Shown one piece after another: positions 17,388 through 25,632 of a DNA stretch of 64,000 nucleotides. Position numbers and translations under genes: made by a program. The notes under the pieces are model-generated. The model was given only the letters and a program-made list of their open reading frames with translations. It made no database searches and was not told the origin of the DNA. Source of the stretch: Chryseobacterium formosum (GTDB taxonomy: Bacteria > Bacteroidota > Bacteroidia > Flavobacteriales > Weeksellaceae); NCBI RefSeq assembly GCF_026460885.1, contig NZ_JAOVZW010000004.1, forward strand, positions 1 to 64,000, read 5' to 3'. Numbering within the stretch: position 1 is the stretch's first letter; every line of letters begins with the position of its first letter.

Positions 17388-19721
17388 TTGAAAAATAAAT
17401 TTACCTCTTTTGCAATAATCTGTTTTTTCTTTTTAGGAAATACAGTTTTTGAAGCGCAAGAATCTGTAGGGATTTTAGAACTCAAAAAGAAATTATCTTT
17501 AACAAAAAGCGACAGAGAAAAGGCTAAAATTTATGTTGATCTCGGAAATTTATACATAGATAACAAGATTGTTGATAGTGCAATAACGTATTCTAAATTA
17601 GGCTTACCTTTTTATGAAAGATTAAACGATACTGAACAAATAGGTAGAACTAACCTTTTTATCGGTGGTTTGTTTCTGGAAAAAATGGATTTTGTAAATA
17701 GTGAAAGATATTTACTGGAAGGCGAAAAGTATCTCAATAAAACTGAAAATTACGACAAAAGAGCGTGGGCTTACTTTTTACTTGCTACGATAAATTCTGT
17801 TAATAAGAAAAATAAAGCTGCTAATGATTATTGTAACCAAATCTTAAATCTGTATAATCAAAAGAAAATTAAAGATAAAAAAGTAGTTTTGGCGGCTTAT
17901 CAAAGATTGTTTCAAAATAACTTTTTACAAGATAATGTTGTGGACAGCTACAAATCTCTGAATACGTATATTGAGTTTACAAGAGGTAATTTTCCGGATA
18001 ACTTATATGACGCGTATTTTTTCGCAGGGACTTTCTATCTTTCAAATAAAGATTATAAAAAATCATTAGATTATTATCAGAGAGCACTTGAAACTGGAAA
18101 GAAAAATAAAAACGAACAACAGGTTGCGACTTCTAAAATGTTGATAGGTAATATTTACTCTGAAACAAAGCAATATGAACAAGCAAAGTCGTTATTAAAT
18201 GATGCTAAAAATTATTTTGAAAACCATCAATTAAATGATAGTTCAAAGCTTGTTTATTACTATTTTTCGGATATAAATTATAAACAGAAAGATTATACAA
18301 ATGCTCTGTTCTACATTAATAAAGCTTTAAAATTAACTAAAGAAAATGATCCAATGTATCATTACTTTACGCACCAAAAAGGACTGATTGATTTAAAAAC
18401 TTTAATTGATGACGATGCAGATTTTAATCAAGACGTAACAAAAACACAGGAGCTTCAAAAACTTACAAATAAACAGTCTGAAAATTTAGAGTATTTTTTG
18501 AATTTGAAAACAGTGGTATCTGCTGAAGTTTTTATTCAAAATTACGAGATTCTTCAAGAAGCCTATGAAAAGCTAGGCGATTATAAAAAGTCTTTATTTT
18601 ATCTGAAAAAGGCAAAAGATAAAAAGGAAGAAACGTATGGTGTTGATAACATGAGAAATCTTTCAGAGATACAATCAAAAACTGAAATAGCCCACGAAAG
18701 AGCCAGAATAAAACTCGAAGAAGAAACCAAACGAATCCAACTTCAAAAAGAAATAGAATTAAAAGCACTCCGTTTTGAGTATGAAAAAAAACAGGCAGCT
18801 GCAAAAACAGAAGAAGAAAGAAAAAGATTGGCGCTTGAGGAAGATTTAAAAAGAAAGGAAATTCAGATTAAATTTGATGAAGAGCAAAAAGCTGTTGCAT
18901 TAAAGTACGATCAGGAAAAAAGTATTGCCAAAATAAATCAGGAGAAAAAAGATGCAATTGCTAAAGCAGAATTAGAAAGTTCACAAAATCAAAAAAATAT
19001 TTGGGCGGTTGGAGCTGGATTATCACTTCTTTTATTGGGCTTTGCTGGATTTTCATATAACCAAAAACGAAGGGATAATAAAAAAATCGCTGAAGAAAAA
19101 AAGAAATCTGATGATTTATTGCTCAATATTCTTCCTTTTGAAGTTGCTGAAGAATTAAAAGAAAAAGGAAAAACAAACGCAAAACATTTCGACCAGGTTT
19201 CAGTTTTATTTACAGATTTTGTCAACTTTACAGCAAATTCAGAAAGGATAGGTGTTCAGGAGGTTTTGAATGAACTTAATATTTGCTTTACAGAATTCGA
19301 CAGAATCATGGAGAAATATAATTTAGAAAAAATAAAAACCATTGGTGATGCTTATTTGGCAGTAAGTGGACTACCGGTTTCCAACGAGCAACACGCAAAA
19401 AATGCGGTCAATGCAAGTTTGGAAATCCTCTCATATATTCAACAGAGAAAAAAAGATAATCCCAATGCTTTGGATATCAGAATAGGAATCCATTCAGGAC
19501 CAGTAATTGCAGGAATTGTCGGTGTGAAAAAATTCGCCTACGATATTTGGGGAGACACGGTAAATACTGCTGCAAGAATGGAGCAGAACAGTACTTTGGG
19601 AAAACTAAATGTTTCTGAAGCAACCTATAATTTAATCAAAGATGATTTTACTTTTGAATATCGAGGTAAAATTGAAACCAAAGGCAAAGGTGCATTGGAA
19701 ATGTATTTTGTAAATTATTAA
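17388..19721 (+). CDS. TPR-containing class III adenylate cyclase
   Basis: Using TTG 17388, the product has 777 residues. A signal peptide ends near FEAQ (residue 24). TPR repeats (about 30-430) include DYYQRALETGKK. A long charged coiled coil (about 440-535) and one membrane helix (about 540-560) follow. The cytoplasmic cyclase domain starts at LLLNILP (about 576). Metal-binding Asp residues are in FTDFVNFT and TIGDAY. The purine-selecting Lys and Asp are KIKTIG and YDIWGD, the adenylate pattern; NTAARM supplies the transition-state Asn and Arg. It probably makes cAMP in response to a TPR-bound periplasmic signal. Confidence 0.9.
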   Translation: MKNKFTSFAIICFFFLGNTVFEAQESVGILELKKKLSLTKSDREKAKIYVDLGNLYIDNKIVDSAITYSKLGLPFYERLNDTEQIGRTNLFIGGLFLEKMDFVNSERYLLEGEKYLNKTENYDKRAWAYFLLATINSVNKKNKAANDYCNQILNLYNQKKIKDKKVVLAAYQRLFQNNFLQDNVVDSYKSLNTYIEFTRGNFPDNLYDAYFFAGTFYLSNKDYKKSLDYYQRALETGKKNKNEQQVATSKMLIGNIYSETKQYEQAKSLLNDAKNYFENHQLNDSSKLVYYYFSDINYKQKDYTNALFYINKALKLTKENDPMYHYFTHQKGLIDLKTLIDDDADFNQDVTKTQELQKLTNKQSENLEYFLNLKTVVSAEVFIQNYEILQEAYEKLGDYKKSLFYLKKAKDKKEETYGVDNMRNLSEIQSKTEIAHERARIKLEEETKRIQLQKEIELKALRFEYEKKQAAAKTEEERKRLALEEDLKRKEIQIKFDEEQKAVALKYDQEKSIAKINQEKKDAIAKAELESSQNQKNIWAVGAGLSLLLLGFAGFSYNQKRRDNKKIAEEKKKSDDLLLNILPFEVAEELKEKGKTNAKHFDQVSVLFTDFVNFTANSERIGVQEVLNELNICFTEFDRIMEKYNLEKIKTIGDAYLAVSGLPVSNEQHAKNAVNASLEILSYIQQRKKDNPNALDIRIGIHSGPVIAGIVGVKKFAYDIWGDTVNTAARMEQNSTLGKLNVSEATYNLIKDDFTFEYRGKIETKGKGALEMYFVNY

Positions 19722-19732
19722 AACCTAAGATT

Positions 19733-19828
19733 TTGAGGAAAAATATACTTTTTGCTTTCATGGTATTTCAGAACTTTTCTTTTGCAGAGAATTCTTTGAA
19801 AACCCATAAAAATGATGTGCTTTTTTAA
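19733..19828 (+). pseudogene. 31-codon remnant of a cyclase-type gene start
   Basis: A TTG-started frame 11 bases after the first cyclase stop encodes a signal-peptide-like sequence (RKNILFAF, then FQNFSFAENSLK) and ends in TAA after 31 codons. It resembles the start of the third cyclase (KKNLLFTF, then VQTFCFAQNSLEK) in sequence, in the use of TTG and in distance from the preceding stop (11 against 12 bases). It is best read as the stump of a deleted tandem copy; a genuine secreted peptide is less likely. Confidence 0.6.
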
Positions 19829-19868
19829 TATCTTGCAATAAATATTCTCATTTGATGCTATTATTTCC

Positions 19869-21872
19869 ATGAAATACATAAAAAACTTTTATTTATTATT
19901 TTTAGTTCTGTTATCACTGTTTTTTCAGGCTCAAAAAAAGACTGAAAATTCATGCAGCGTTACAATAAATGATAAATTCTTTAAGGAAAATCAATACATC
20001 CGACTCGATAAACCTTGGAAATTTAAAATTGGAGATAATAAAATCTGGGCAAATAAAAATTTGGATGATTCTAAATGGGAAAATTCGCTTACTGATGAAT
20101 TCGTAAATTCAAAACTTCAAAAGAAAAATCCTAAAGATATCGTTTGGTTAAGAACTGTAATCTGTATAGATTCTTCAGCAGAGCATCAACCTCTGGCTTT
20201 GGAGTTTAGAAGTGGTGCTGCGATGGATATTTATTGGGACGGAAAGTTTATCAAACGATACGGACAATTTGCAAAAGAAGGAGAAGAAGCCAAATACGTA
20301 AATCCTACACTTCCTCTTATTCTCAATGGCGGTGCTGCTGGTACACATTTACTCGCAGTGAGATACGAAAATACTGAGCCTTTTGCAGAACAGACAATAC
20401 ACGGATTTCAAATTTCTATTTCAAATCCCAATTCGACTATAGCAGTAATGATGAGGCAAATTCTTATGAGAGGAGTACTTATTGAAGGTATTGCTTTTAT
20501 ATTTTTAACGTTGTTTCTGATTCATTTTCTTGCGTATCTATTTTATAGAAAAGACCGTTCAAATCTGTTGTTTTCCTTATTTAATCTTGGGATGTCTGTG
20601 TTTTTGCTAGCATGGTTTTTCTCTTATGAAACAGAAGATATTAAAACGAATGTGCAACTTGGTTACATCAGTTCGTTTGCAGGCTTGTTTGCATCAGTCT
20701 TTTTGAGTGTGATGCTTAATAGCCTTTTTGGGAAAATAGGATTAAGATTTAAAATTCTAGCTGCTTTATCGGTAATTTTATGTTTTTTAATCACATTTCC
20801 TAGTATTGGGCAGGATTTTGCAAAACCCTTATATATTTTCGTTATAACATCGGTCTGTTTAGAAGCTTTATATCTTGTTATTCGGGCAATTATTAAAAAA
20901 ATACCGGGGTCAATAATAATTGGCGTTGGTTTGCTTTTTTTCTTTATCATTTTGATTGGTACAATATTATATTTAATTTATTCAGGCGGTAATTTAGAGG
21001 TTAATCCGGGAAATAGTTTCAGTGAAATGTCTATTTTCATCATTTTCATCATTTTCATTTTCAGTCTACCATTTACGCTTTCTGCTTTTCTGGCATGGCG
21101 TTCTGCCAATGATAATAAGAATCTTAACTTACAGATTGAGCAGGTGAAAAACCTGTCTTATGAAAAGCAACAAATTCTTCAAAATCAAAATGATTTGCTT
21201 GAAAATCTGGTAAACGAAAGAACTCAGGAGTTACAAAAAGAAAAACAGAAAACAGAAGATCTTTTATTGAATATTCTTCCTCATGAAGTTGCCGAAGAGT
21301 TAAAAGAAAAAGGAAGTTCAGAAGCCAAATATTACGATGAGGTTACTGTAATATTTACTGATTTCGTTAATTTTACTCAAAGTTCAGAGAGATTAGGAGC
21401 TGAGAAAATGTTGTCCGAGCTGAACGAATGTTTCACCGAGTTCGACAGAATTATGGAGAAATACAATTTAGAAAAGATAAAAACCATTGGAGATGCCTAT
21501 TTAGCGGTAAGTGGTTTGCCTGTTTCCAATGAAGAGCATGCCAAAAATGCGGTGAATGCAGGATTGGAAATTCTTTCTTATATTCAACAAAGAAAAAAAG
21601 ATAATTCTAATACTTTGGATATCAGAATCGGAATTCACTCAGGATCAGTAATTGCGGGAATTGTGGGCGTGAAAAAATTTGCTTACGACATTTGGGGCGA
21701 TACTGTAAATACAGCTGCAAGAATGGAGCAAAATAGTTCTTTAGGAAAACTAAATGTTTCCGAAGCAACCTATAAGTTAATAAAAGATGATTTTACTTTT
21801 GAATATCGTGGAAAAATCGAAACCAAAGGTAAAGGCGCAATGGAGATGTATTTTGTAAATTCGTTAAACTAA
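19869..21872 (+). CDS. 7TM receptor-type adenylate cyclase (first copy)
   Basis: A 667-residue protein with a signal peptide (cleavage near FFQAQ, residue 22), an extracytoplasmic beta-sandwich-like domain (about 25-190, with WLRTVICIDSS and GAAMDIYWDGKFIKRYG), then seven membrane helices (about 195-410) of the 7TMR-DISM type. A coiled coil with EKQQILQNQNDLLENLVNERTQ follows, and a class III cyclase domain from about 464. The adenylate-specific Lys (KIKTIG) and Asp (YDIWGD) and both metal Asp residues are present. The catalytic C-terminal part is nearly identical to the first cyclase, its N-terminal part to the third. It presumably signals an extracellular ligand as cAMP. Confidence 0.92.
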   Translation: MKYIKNFYLLFLVLLSLFFQAQKKTENSCSVTINDKFFKENQYIRLDKPWKFKIGDNKIWANKNLDDSKWENSLTDEFVNSKLQKKNPKDIVWLRTVICIDSSAEHQPLALEFRSGAAMDIYWDGKFIKRYGQFAKEGEEAKYVNPTLPLILNGGAAGTHLLAVRYENTEPFAEQTIHGFQISISNPNSTIAVMMRQILMRGVLIEGIAFIFLTLFLIHFLAYLFYRKDRSNLLFSLFNLGMSVFLLAWFFSYETEDIKTNVQLGYISSFAGLFASVFLSVMLNSLFGKIGLRFKILAALSVILCFLITFPSIGQDFAKPLYIFVITSVCLEALYLVIRAIIKKIPGSIIIGVGLLFFFIILIGTILYLIYSGGNLEVNPGNSFSEMSIFIIFIIFIFSLPFTLSAFLAWRSANDNKNLNLQIEQVKNLSYEKQQILQNQNDLLENLVNERTQELQKEKQKTEDLLLNILPHEVAEELKEKGSSEAKYYDEVTVIFTDFVNFTQSSERLGAEKMLSELNECFTEFDRIMEKYNLEKIKTIGDAYLAVSGLPVSNEEHAKNAVNAGLEILSYIQQRKKDNSNTLDIRIGIHSGSVIAGIVGVKKFAYDIWGDTVNTAARMEQNSSLGKLNVSEATYKLIKDDFTFEYRGKIETKGKGAMEMYFVNSLN

Positions 21873-21884
21873 ATTTTAAAAATT

Positions 21885-23900
21885 TTGAAAAAAAATCTAC
21901 TTTTTACATTTTTACTTTTCATTGTTGTGCAGACTTTCTGTTTTGCTCAGAATTCTCTTGAAAAACCAAGAATTTTTACAGAAAAAGATATAAAATCTGG
22001 TGCAACCATTGAAGAAAGTAAATTTTTTGCAGGCGATAATCCGGCTTTTGCATTGCTAAAATTCGACGATTCTGCATGGATAAATACTGACATTAGCTCA
22101 AAAAAAACATACAAAAAAGACCAGGTTTACTGGATTCGTTATTATTTTAAAATAGATTCCGCATCTATAAATAAATCTTTATGTTTTGATATAAAACAGA
22201 TCGGTGCTTCAGAAATTTATCTGAATGGTAAAAAAATAGAAATTATCGGGAAAATCGGAAAAGGTGATTCAAGAGAATTTAAAATGAAAAATGATGTTCC
22301 TGAACTTTTTTCATTCGATAATACAGAAGTCAACGTTTTAGCCATTCGTTTTTTGCCTATTGTTGCTGGAGGTGAAAAAATGAAAATCAATTACAGCCCA
22401 GTAGCATTAGATGTAGAATTGGTTTCAGCCAAAGAGTTTTTGGATGAAAAAGTGGAAATGACTGAAGGATTCAATTTCATAACGATGCTTATTTGTGGGG
22501 TTTTTTCTGCTTTAGGTTTCATTCACCTGCTCTTATTTTTGTTTTACAGAAAAGCGCTTTACAATCTGTATTTCTCAATATACAATCTCTCAATTGGTTT
22601 GTTGAGCTATATGATTCTTTTGTTTTATAAAATGGATGATCCGGCAAATGTAGATTCGTATGGTTTCTTTTCATTCCTTTCAATAGTAGCTTTTGGAGCG
22701 TCACTTACTGGTTTTGTCAATACTTTATTTGGAAGAAGTAAGATCAGGTTAAAAATTTTGCTGGTTATCGCAGCTTTGCTTCTTATTGTGTATTATTTCA
22801 GTGCGGCAGCGGCTGTAAGTATTGTTGTTTTCTATATATTTTTCGTTTGGTTTGAATCTCTGTATCTCATCATCAGAGCAATGATTCGACGAGAAAAATC
22901 TGCCTTTATTGTTGGTGGAGGAATTCTTACATTCTTTGCAATCATTATTCTTACCATCATTTTTAATATTTTAGAATCATTAAATATTGCGACTCCTCAA
23001 ATGCTTTCAAGTGATGAATTCGGATTGTCTCTGCTTGTTTTGGTTATTGTAAGCTTCCCAATTTCAATTTCTGCTTATTTAGGTTGGCAATTTGCATCAA
23101 CCAATTTAAGTTTAGTAAAACAATTGGATGAAGTCAACCGTCTTTCAGATGTTAATTTAAAACAGGAACAGGAAAAACAGCAGATTCTTCAGGATCAAAA
23201 TGATTTGCTTGAAAAACAAGTTGACGAACGAACTTTCGAATTACAGAAAGAAAAACAGAAAACAGAAAATTTATTACTGAATATTCTTCCTCATGAAGTT
23301 GCCGAAGAATTAAAAGAAAATGGTAGCTCTGAAGCTAAATATTATGACGAAGTCACCGTTTTATTTACCGATTTTGTTAATTTTACCCAAAGTTCAGAGA
23401 AAATGGGAGCCGAAAAAATGTTAGTTGAGCTTAACGAATGTTTCACAGCTTTTGATATGATCATGGAAAAACATGGTCTGGAAAAAATTAAAACAATCGG
23501 AGACGCTTATCTGGCAGTTTGCGGATTGCCGATTAAAAATGAATGCCACGCTTATCAAACAACTTTGGTAGCTTTGGATATTATTGATTTTATTGAAGAA
23601 AGAAAAAAGATAAATCCTAATACTTTAGATATCAGAATCGGAATCAATTCAGGTTCTTTGATTGCCGGAATTGTCGGCGTGAAAAAATTCGCTTACGATA
23701 TTTGGGGTGACACCGTAAATACCGCCGCAAGAATGGAACAAAACAGTGAAAAAGGAAAAATAAATATCTCAGAATCAACTTATCAATTGGTAAAAGAAAA
23801 AATAAACTGCGAATACAGAGGAAAGATTCACACTAAAGGAAAAGGCGATATGGATATGTATTTTGCAATTGAAACTAAAAAGGATGACGAAATTTCTTAA
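21885..23900 (+). CDS. 7TM receptor-type adenylate cyclase (second copy)
   Basis: A 671-residue protein from a TTG start 12 bases after the previous stop. No ATG gives the signal peptide (KKNLLFTF...FCFAQ). The order is the same as in its upstream paralogue: periplasmic beta-rich domain (about 25-190), seven helices (about 195-405), a coil with QQILQDQNDLLEKQVDERTFE, and a cyclase domain from about 462 with FTDFVNFT, KIKTIGDAY and YDIWGDTVNTAARM. It is therefore predicted to be an active adenylate cyclase. The sensor half differs strongly from the upstream copy, suggesting another ligand. The C-terminus carries a short acidic extension. Confidence 0.92.
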   Translation: MKKNLLFTFLLFIVVQTFCFAQNSLEKPRIFTEKDIKSGATIEESKFFAGDNPAFALLKFDDSAWINTDISSKKTYKKDQVYWIRYYFKIDSASINKSLCFDIKQIGASEIYLNGKKIEIIGKIGKGDSREFKMKNDVPELFSFDNTEVNVLAIRFLPIVAGGEKMKINYSPVALDVELVSAKEFLDEKVEMTEGFNFITMLICGVFSALGFIHLLLFLFYRKALYNLYFSIYNLSIGLLSYMILLFYKMDDPANVDSYGFFSFLSIVAFGASLTGFVNTLFGRSKIRLKILLVIAALLLIVYYFSAAAAVSIVVFYIFFVWFESLYLIIRAMIRREKSAFIVGGGILTFFAIIILTIIFNILESLNIATPQMLSSDEFGLSLLVLVIVSFPISISAYLGWQFASTNLSLVKQLDEVNRLSDVNLKQEQEKQQILQDQNDLLEKQVDERTFELQKEKQKTENLLLNILPHEVAEELKENGSSEAKYYDEVTVLFTDFVNFTQSSEKMGAEKMLVELNECFTAFDMIMEKHGLEKIKTIGDAYLAVCGLPIKNECHAYQTTLVALDIIDFIEERKKINPNTLDIRIGINSGSLIAGIVGVKKFAYDIWGDTVNTAARMEQNSEKGKINISESTYQLVKEKINCEYRGKIHTKGKGDMDMYFAIETKKDDEIS

Positions 23901-23935
23901 ATTAAAATTAATTTAAAATCTCTGAGCTCTTTGCT

Positions 23936-24010
23936 GAGTGAAACGCCTTTGCGAACTTAAAAACAGTTAGTAGTCAAAAAATCTTTGCGAGCTTTGCGTT
24001 AAAATTAGAA
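23936..24010. repeat. CTTTGCG-type dispersed repeat
   Basis: The gap between the third cyclase and the HD gene holds AAACGCCTTTGCGAAC (23941-23956), which recurs exactly at 30168-30183, and CTTTGCGAGCTTTGCG further on. A related reverse-complement AGTGAAACGCCTTT match ends at 53771. No ORF. Confidence 0.5.
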
Positions 24011-24047
24011 CTACTAGAAATAAAAAAAACATTTTCTATTTTAAAAT

Positions 24048-24632
24048 ATGGAATACGAAAAATTAAATAAAATAATATTAAAAAGACTCAAAGAAAATCT
24101 TCCTGAGCACCTTTCTTATCACAGCGTAATGCACGTAAAGGACGTCATTGATTCAGTTGAAAAAATTGCGAAATCTGAAAACGTGAATGATGAAGATCTG
24201 TTGTTACTAAAAACAGCAGCTTTATTTCATGATACCGGATTTTTGTACGGCTCAAAAGAACATGAGGCTAAATCTTGCGAAATTGCGGAAGAATATCTTT
24301 CAGATCATGGTTATTCTCAGGAGCAGATTGAGAAAATCAAAGGAATGATTATGGCGACAAAAATTCCTCAGACGCCCCACAATCATTTAGAGCAAATTTT
24401 AGCCGATGCTGATTTGGATTATTTGGGCAGAAAAGATTTCTTTGTGATTGGCGATAAACTGTTTGAAGAACTATCCATGTTTGGAATCGTCAATTCTGAA
24501 CGTGACTGGAATTTGTTACAGGAGAAATTCCTTGAAAGCCATCATTATTTTACGGAAACCGCTATCAATAGCAGAAACCAAAAAAAACAGGATAACCTGG
24601 ATATTATTAAAACAAAACTAAAAAACTACTGA
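24048..24632 (+). CDS. HD-domain metal-dependent phosphohydrolase
   Basis: A 194-residue single HD domain. The metal ligands can be read as His in LSYHSVMHVKDV, HD in AALFHDTGFLY (about residues 64-65), a later His in TPHNHLEQ and Asp in ADADLDYLG. HD proteins hydrolyse phosphoester or nucleotide bonds, and some are cyclic-nucleotide phosphodiesterases. Location after three adenylate cyclases makes cAMP turnover a tempting but unproven idea. The YitT gene follows after seven bases and is probably cotranscribed. Confidence 0.87.
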   Translation: MEYEKLNKIILKRLKENLPEHLSYHSVMHVKDVIDSVEKIAKSENVNDEDLLLLKTAALFHDTGFLYGSKEHEAKSCEIAEEYLSDHGYSQEQIEKIKGMIMATKIPQTPHNHLEQILADADLDYLGRKDFFVIGDKLFEELSMFGIVNSERDWNLLQEKFLESHHYFTETAINSRNQKKQDNLDIIKTKLKNY

Positions 24633-24639
24633 TCACCTT

Positions 24640-25518
24640 ATGAGCTCAGCAACCAAACATGGCCCGCTATTTACGCTATCAGATATTATTTATCTGGTTT
24701 TAGGTGTAATTTCAGCGAGTTTTGCTCTAAAATCTTTTCTCGTTCCCAACCACTTTTTAGATGGTGGCGTAACCGGAATTTCACTTTTATTACACGAAGT
24801 TTATCATTGGAATCTCGGTGTCGTTTTATTAGTTTTAAATATTCCTTTTATCCTTTTGGCGTACTTTCAAATCGGGAAACACTTTGCAATCAGAAGTTTT
24901 CTGACCATTTTATTAATCATTTTGACCATTTCTTTCGTTCCTTTTCCGGAAGTCACCCACGACAAACTATTGGTCGCTGTGTTTGGCGGATTTTTCATGG
25001 GAATAGGAATAGGTTTATCCATGCGAGGTGGTGGAACCTTCGACGGAATGGAAGTTTTAGCCTTATTAACATTCAAAAAGAGTAGTTTCAGTATTACTGA
25101 AATTATTTTGGGAATGAATGTGATTATCTTTATCATCGCAACCGTTTTTCTTAAATTTGAAACCGCTTTATATGCGATTATGACATATCTAGTGGCAAGC
25201 CAAATCACCAAATATGTCATTGAAGGAATTGAAGCTTACACTGGAGTAACCATCGTTTCCGGAAACAGTGAAGAAATCAAAAAAGCCTTGGTTTTAACAA
25301 TGAATAAAGGAATCACTGTTTATAGAGGCGAAAGAGGTTTTATGAAAGAATCTTTTGAGCAAAGTCAGGATGCGGATATTATTTTTACCATTGTAACAAG
25401 ATTGGAAGTAAGAAAATTACAGAATATCGTTCGTGCAATTGATCCGAAAGCTTTCATTTTCACACAAACCGTAAGAGAGCCTCAAGGCGGAATCGTAAAG
25501 GAAATTGTGAAGCATTAA
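24640..25518 (+). CDS. YitT family membrane protein
   Basis: A 292-residue protein with five to six membrane helices (DUF161/YitT_membrane), including SFLVPNHFLDGGVTGISLLLH and the Gly-rich GGFFMGIGIGLSMRGGGTFDGME. A cytoplasmic DUF2179 domain (about 215-285) follows, with GITVYRGERGF and IDPKAFIFTQTVREPQGG. Possibly a transporter or channel regulated by its soluble tail; substrate unknown. It follows the HD gene by seven bases and is closed by a strong terminator. Confidence 0.9.
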   Translation: MSSATKHGPLFTLSDIIYLVLGVISASFALKSFLVPNHFLDGGVTGISLLLHEVYHWNLGVVLLVLNIPFILLAYFQIGKHFAIRSFLTILLIILTISFVPFPEVTHDKLLVAVFGGFFMGIGIGLSMRGGGTFDGMEVLALLTFKKSSFSITEIILGMNVIIFIIATVFLKFETALYAIMTYLVASQITKYVIEGIEAYTGVTIVSGNSEEIKKALVLTMNKGITVYRGERGFMKESFEQSQDADIIFTIVTRLEVRKLQNIVRAIDPKAFIFTQTVREPQGGIVKEIVKH

Positions 25519-25534
25519 AACTTTAAGAATATGT

Positions 25535-25573
25535 TTAAAGCCTTATGGATTTCGTTCATAAGGCTTTAATTTT
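25535..25573 (+). terminator. Rho-independent terminator of the yitT gene
   Basis: A perfect 13-bp stem (25535-25547 with 25557-25569), a nine-base loop, then TTTT. Its end overlaps the TAATTTTG -7 element (25567-25574) for the next gene. Confidence 0.85.
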
Positions 25574-25574
25574 G
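25567..25574 (+). promoter_or_regulatory. -7 element before the DUF763 gene
   Basis: TAATTTTG matches TAnnTTTG. Transcription would start near 25577, at the first base of the heptamer array. No exact TTG is found at the -33 position; TTA at 25543-25545 is the closest. Confidence 0.45.
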
Positions 25575-25577
25575 TAT

Positions 25578-25628
25578 ATCAATCATCAATCATCAATCAT
25601 CAATCATCAATCATCAATCATCAATCAT
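25578..25628 (+). repeat. Heptanucleotide tandem repeat, (ATCAATC)x7
   Basis: Seven perfect copies of ATCAATC plus two bases fill 51 bp and end four bases before the ATG at 25633. The array forms almost the whole predicted leader of the DUF763 mRNA. Copy-number change by slippage would alter leader length in 7-base steps without touching the frame. Confidence 0.9.
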
Positions 25629-25632
25629 AAAA

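Noticed and set aside
17388..23900. Guanylate cyclase function for the three cyclases
   Set aside because: The purine-selecting positions are Lys and Asp, the adenylate pattern, in all three.
25578..25628. CRISPR array
   Set aside because: The unit is a seven-base direct repeat without spacers; no cas gene is present.
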